Notes under the pieces: generated by a model | What the model saw: only the letters and a program-made list of their open reading frames with translations | The model's database searches: none | What the model was told of the DNA's origin: nothing | Source: Deinococcus sp. Arct2-2 | GTDB lineage: Bacteria; Deinococcota; Deinococci; Deinococcales; Deinococcaceae | Direction: 5' to 3' | Assembly: GCF_004801315.1 (NCBI RefSeq) | Contig: NZ_SSNW01000021.1 | Location: 1 to 63,394 of the forward strand | DNA length: 63,394 nucleotides | Program-made: the position numbers and the translations under genes | In this document: piece by piece, positions 62,413-63,394 of the stretch | Layout: every line of letters begins with the position of its first letter | Numbering within the stretch: position 1 is the first letter of the stretch

Positions 62413-62856
62413 TCACATTGCTCGGGACTCACCCACATTCATGCCAATCATGGCCCGCTGAGACTGCAACCAAACGTCAATGAATTTCTCTATTTGCTGG
62501 AAAAACGTCTGAAAATGAATAGACTTGATGAGGTAGCCGCTGGCCTGAAGCGTCTGCGCCTGCGTCATGTCTCCGGGGTTGGCGGAGGTGGTAAGGATCA
62601 CCACAGGAAGCGCCCTAAGCTGCGGGAGGCCCTTGAGCGTGGCTAAAACCTCGAATCCATTGAGTCCCGGCATGTTGAGATCAAGGAGCACCACATCGGG
62701 CAACACAGCGCCGGGCCGCTGAAGTTGTGTCAGGGCCGCCAAACCACTGTGGGCAGTCTCTAACGTACACGGCTGCTCCAGCAGTGCGAAGGCCTCTTCT
62801 GCCATCAAGCGGTCTAGCGGATCGTCATCTACCAGCAAAACCCGCAGGGCACGCAT
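62413..62856 (-). CDS. Single-domain response regulator (Rcp1-like)
   Basis: This 147-residue protein is one receiver domain with no output domain. Acidic residues Asp10-12 are in VLLVDDDPLDR, the phosphoacceptor Asp59 in VLLDLNMPG, the Thr switch in ILTTSANP, and Lys in GYLIKSI. A short C-terminal tail follows (QIEKFIDVWLQSQ). Rcp1-type regulators receive phosphate from phytochrome-like kinases, and the GAF kinase downstream is the obvious partner. ATG 62856 is chosen, with a GTG one codon earlier also possible; the frame is open to 63063 without homology. Confidence 0.85.
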   Translation of the reverse strand: MRALRVLLVDDDPLDRLMAEEAFALLEQPCTLETAHSGLAALTQLQRPGAVLPDVVLLDLNMPGLNGFEVLATLKGLPQLRALPVVILTTSANPGDMTQAQTLQASGYLIKSIHFQTFFQQIEKFIDVWLQSQRAMIGMNVGESRAM

Positions 62857-63394
62857 CACCGCCGAGGCTCCTGACTCGTCATAAACATGGAATACATAAA
62901 GCCTCGATGAAGCATAAACTAACTCTACCTTAATAGATGTTGCCGACTTGGTACGTTGAGGTACTGGTTGTGAGATCTTCCCGCTGCCTTTCAACCAGTC
63001 AGAGAAGCACTTTGAGCTTGGCGCATCTGTCACAGGGTTTATGTGGATAGGCTTCGGTAACATGCACTGAGGGCACTGGCGAACTGCCCCAATTAGACAA
63101 CGTCAGGGGAGGCGTGAAGTTCAGGCTGCCCCTGCTTGTCTGTTGTGCACCTTCTCAAGTCGGAATCAGCATACGGATCACAGCGAAGTTCATGGCGCAC
63201 ACCTTCTCCGAACAGTCGACTGAGGATGTTGCACCATGCGCGGCCACTCTCGGGGCTGACTTGAAGCCCGAGCCGATGCATCAAGTCTTGAATATTTTGG
63301 TCAATCAATGAGCGTCACTGATGCAGCCAGACGGTGTGCTATTGATCTCGGCTGAAGTAAAAGACGATAGATTGTGTGGGTGACCGACCATTGG
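62857..63394. other. Right edge, no gene recognised
   Basis: About 540 nt with no supported gene. A 71-codon TTG-initiated minus-strand ORF (63093-63308) has no recognisable homology and a stop just before it. An AT-rich region near 62880-62960 probably holds the promoter of the response-regulator/kinase pair. Confidence 0.4.

Noticed and set aside
63093..63308. 71-codon minus-strand ORF near the right edge
   Set aside because: It starts at TTG directly after a stop, has no ribosome binding site and no recognisable homology.

Overview
The window is GC-rich and reads as a piece of a Deinococcus secondary replicon (megaplasmid or second chromosome). This is inferred from a Deinococcus-type plasmid replication initiator next to an iteron array, several genes whose start codon sits about 6 nt after a TAnnnT box (the leaderless arrangement common in Deinococcus), stacked-GAF histidine kinases, and many DNA-repair and stress-type genes. 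No rRNA, tRNA or CRISPR array was recognised.

Layout. 0.35-2.8 kb: 5-oxoprolinase genes (pxpA and a fused pxpB-pxpC). 2.9-4.8 kb: ten phased 16-bp iterons, an AT-rich segment and repA, a probable replication origin. 4.8-10.7 kb: two MFS transporters, an Ohr/OsmC protein lacking the peroxidatic cysteine, and one ORF that fuses a cryptochrome/photolyase to a complete family-1 uracil-DNA glycosylase, the most unusual gene in the window. 10.8-16.4 kb: an insertion-sequence graveyard. A stop-riddled IS701-type element and an IS6-type remnant flank a decapitated LuxR response regulator. They are followed by a TetR-controlled NmrA/cupin pair with a hydrolase stub and a 22-bp perfect operator, then a deleted IS5-type element with intact ends.

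16.5-29 kb holds mixed metabolism and signalling: a methyltransferase, a DUF4142 lipoprotein, an M20 peptidase/diaminopropionate ammonia-lyase pair with a divergent GntR regulator, a PAS/GAF histidine kinase, an orphan binding protein, the RNA helicase DbpA and a luciferase-like oxidoreductase. 29.2-41.7 kb is a complete L-arabinose/arabinan regulon on the minus strand: LacI-type regulator, dehydrogenase, GH43, araA, araD, araB, two ABC permeases, a binding protein and GH51. Four copies of a TGTGAACGnTCACA-like operator lie upstream of lacI, araB, the binding protein and GH51. Polymer would be cut by GH43 and GH51, imported through the ABC system (its ATPase is not here), then converted by AraA, AraB and AraD to xylulose 5-phosphate.

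42-63.4 kb holds DinB and MHYT proteins, an IS5-type element with a frameshifted transposase, a P-loop kinase, two alpha/beta hydrolases, a PEP mutase-like protein, a TetR regulator, a GGDEF-EAL protein, a DUF2243 membrane protein beside 127-bp direct repeats, an aldehyde dehydrogenase, and two further GAF histidine kinases, one paired with a single-domain response regulator. Two families of non-coding repeats are scattered through the window.
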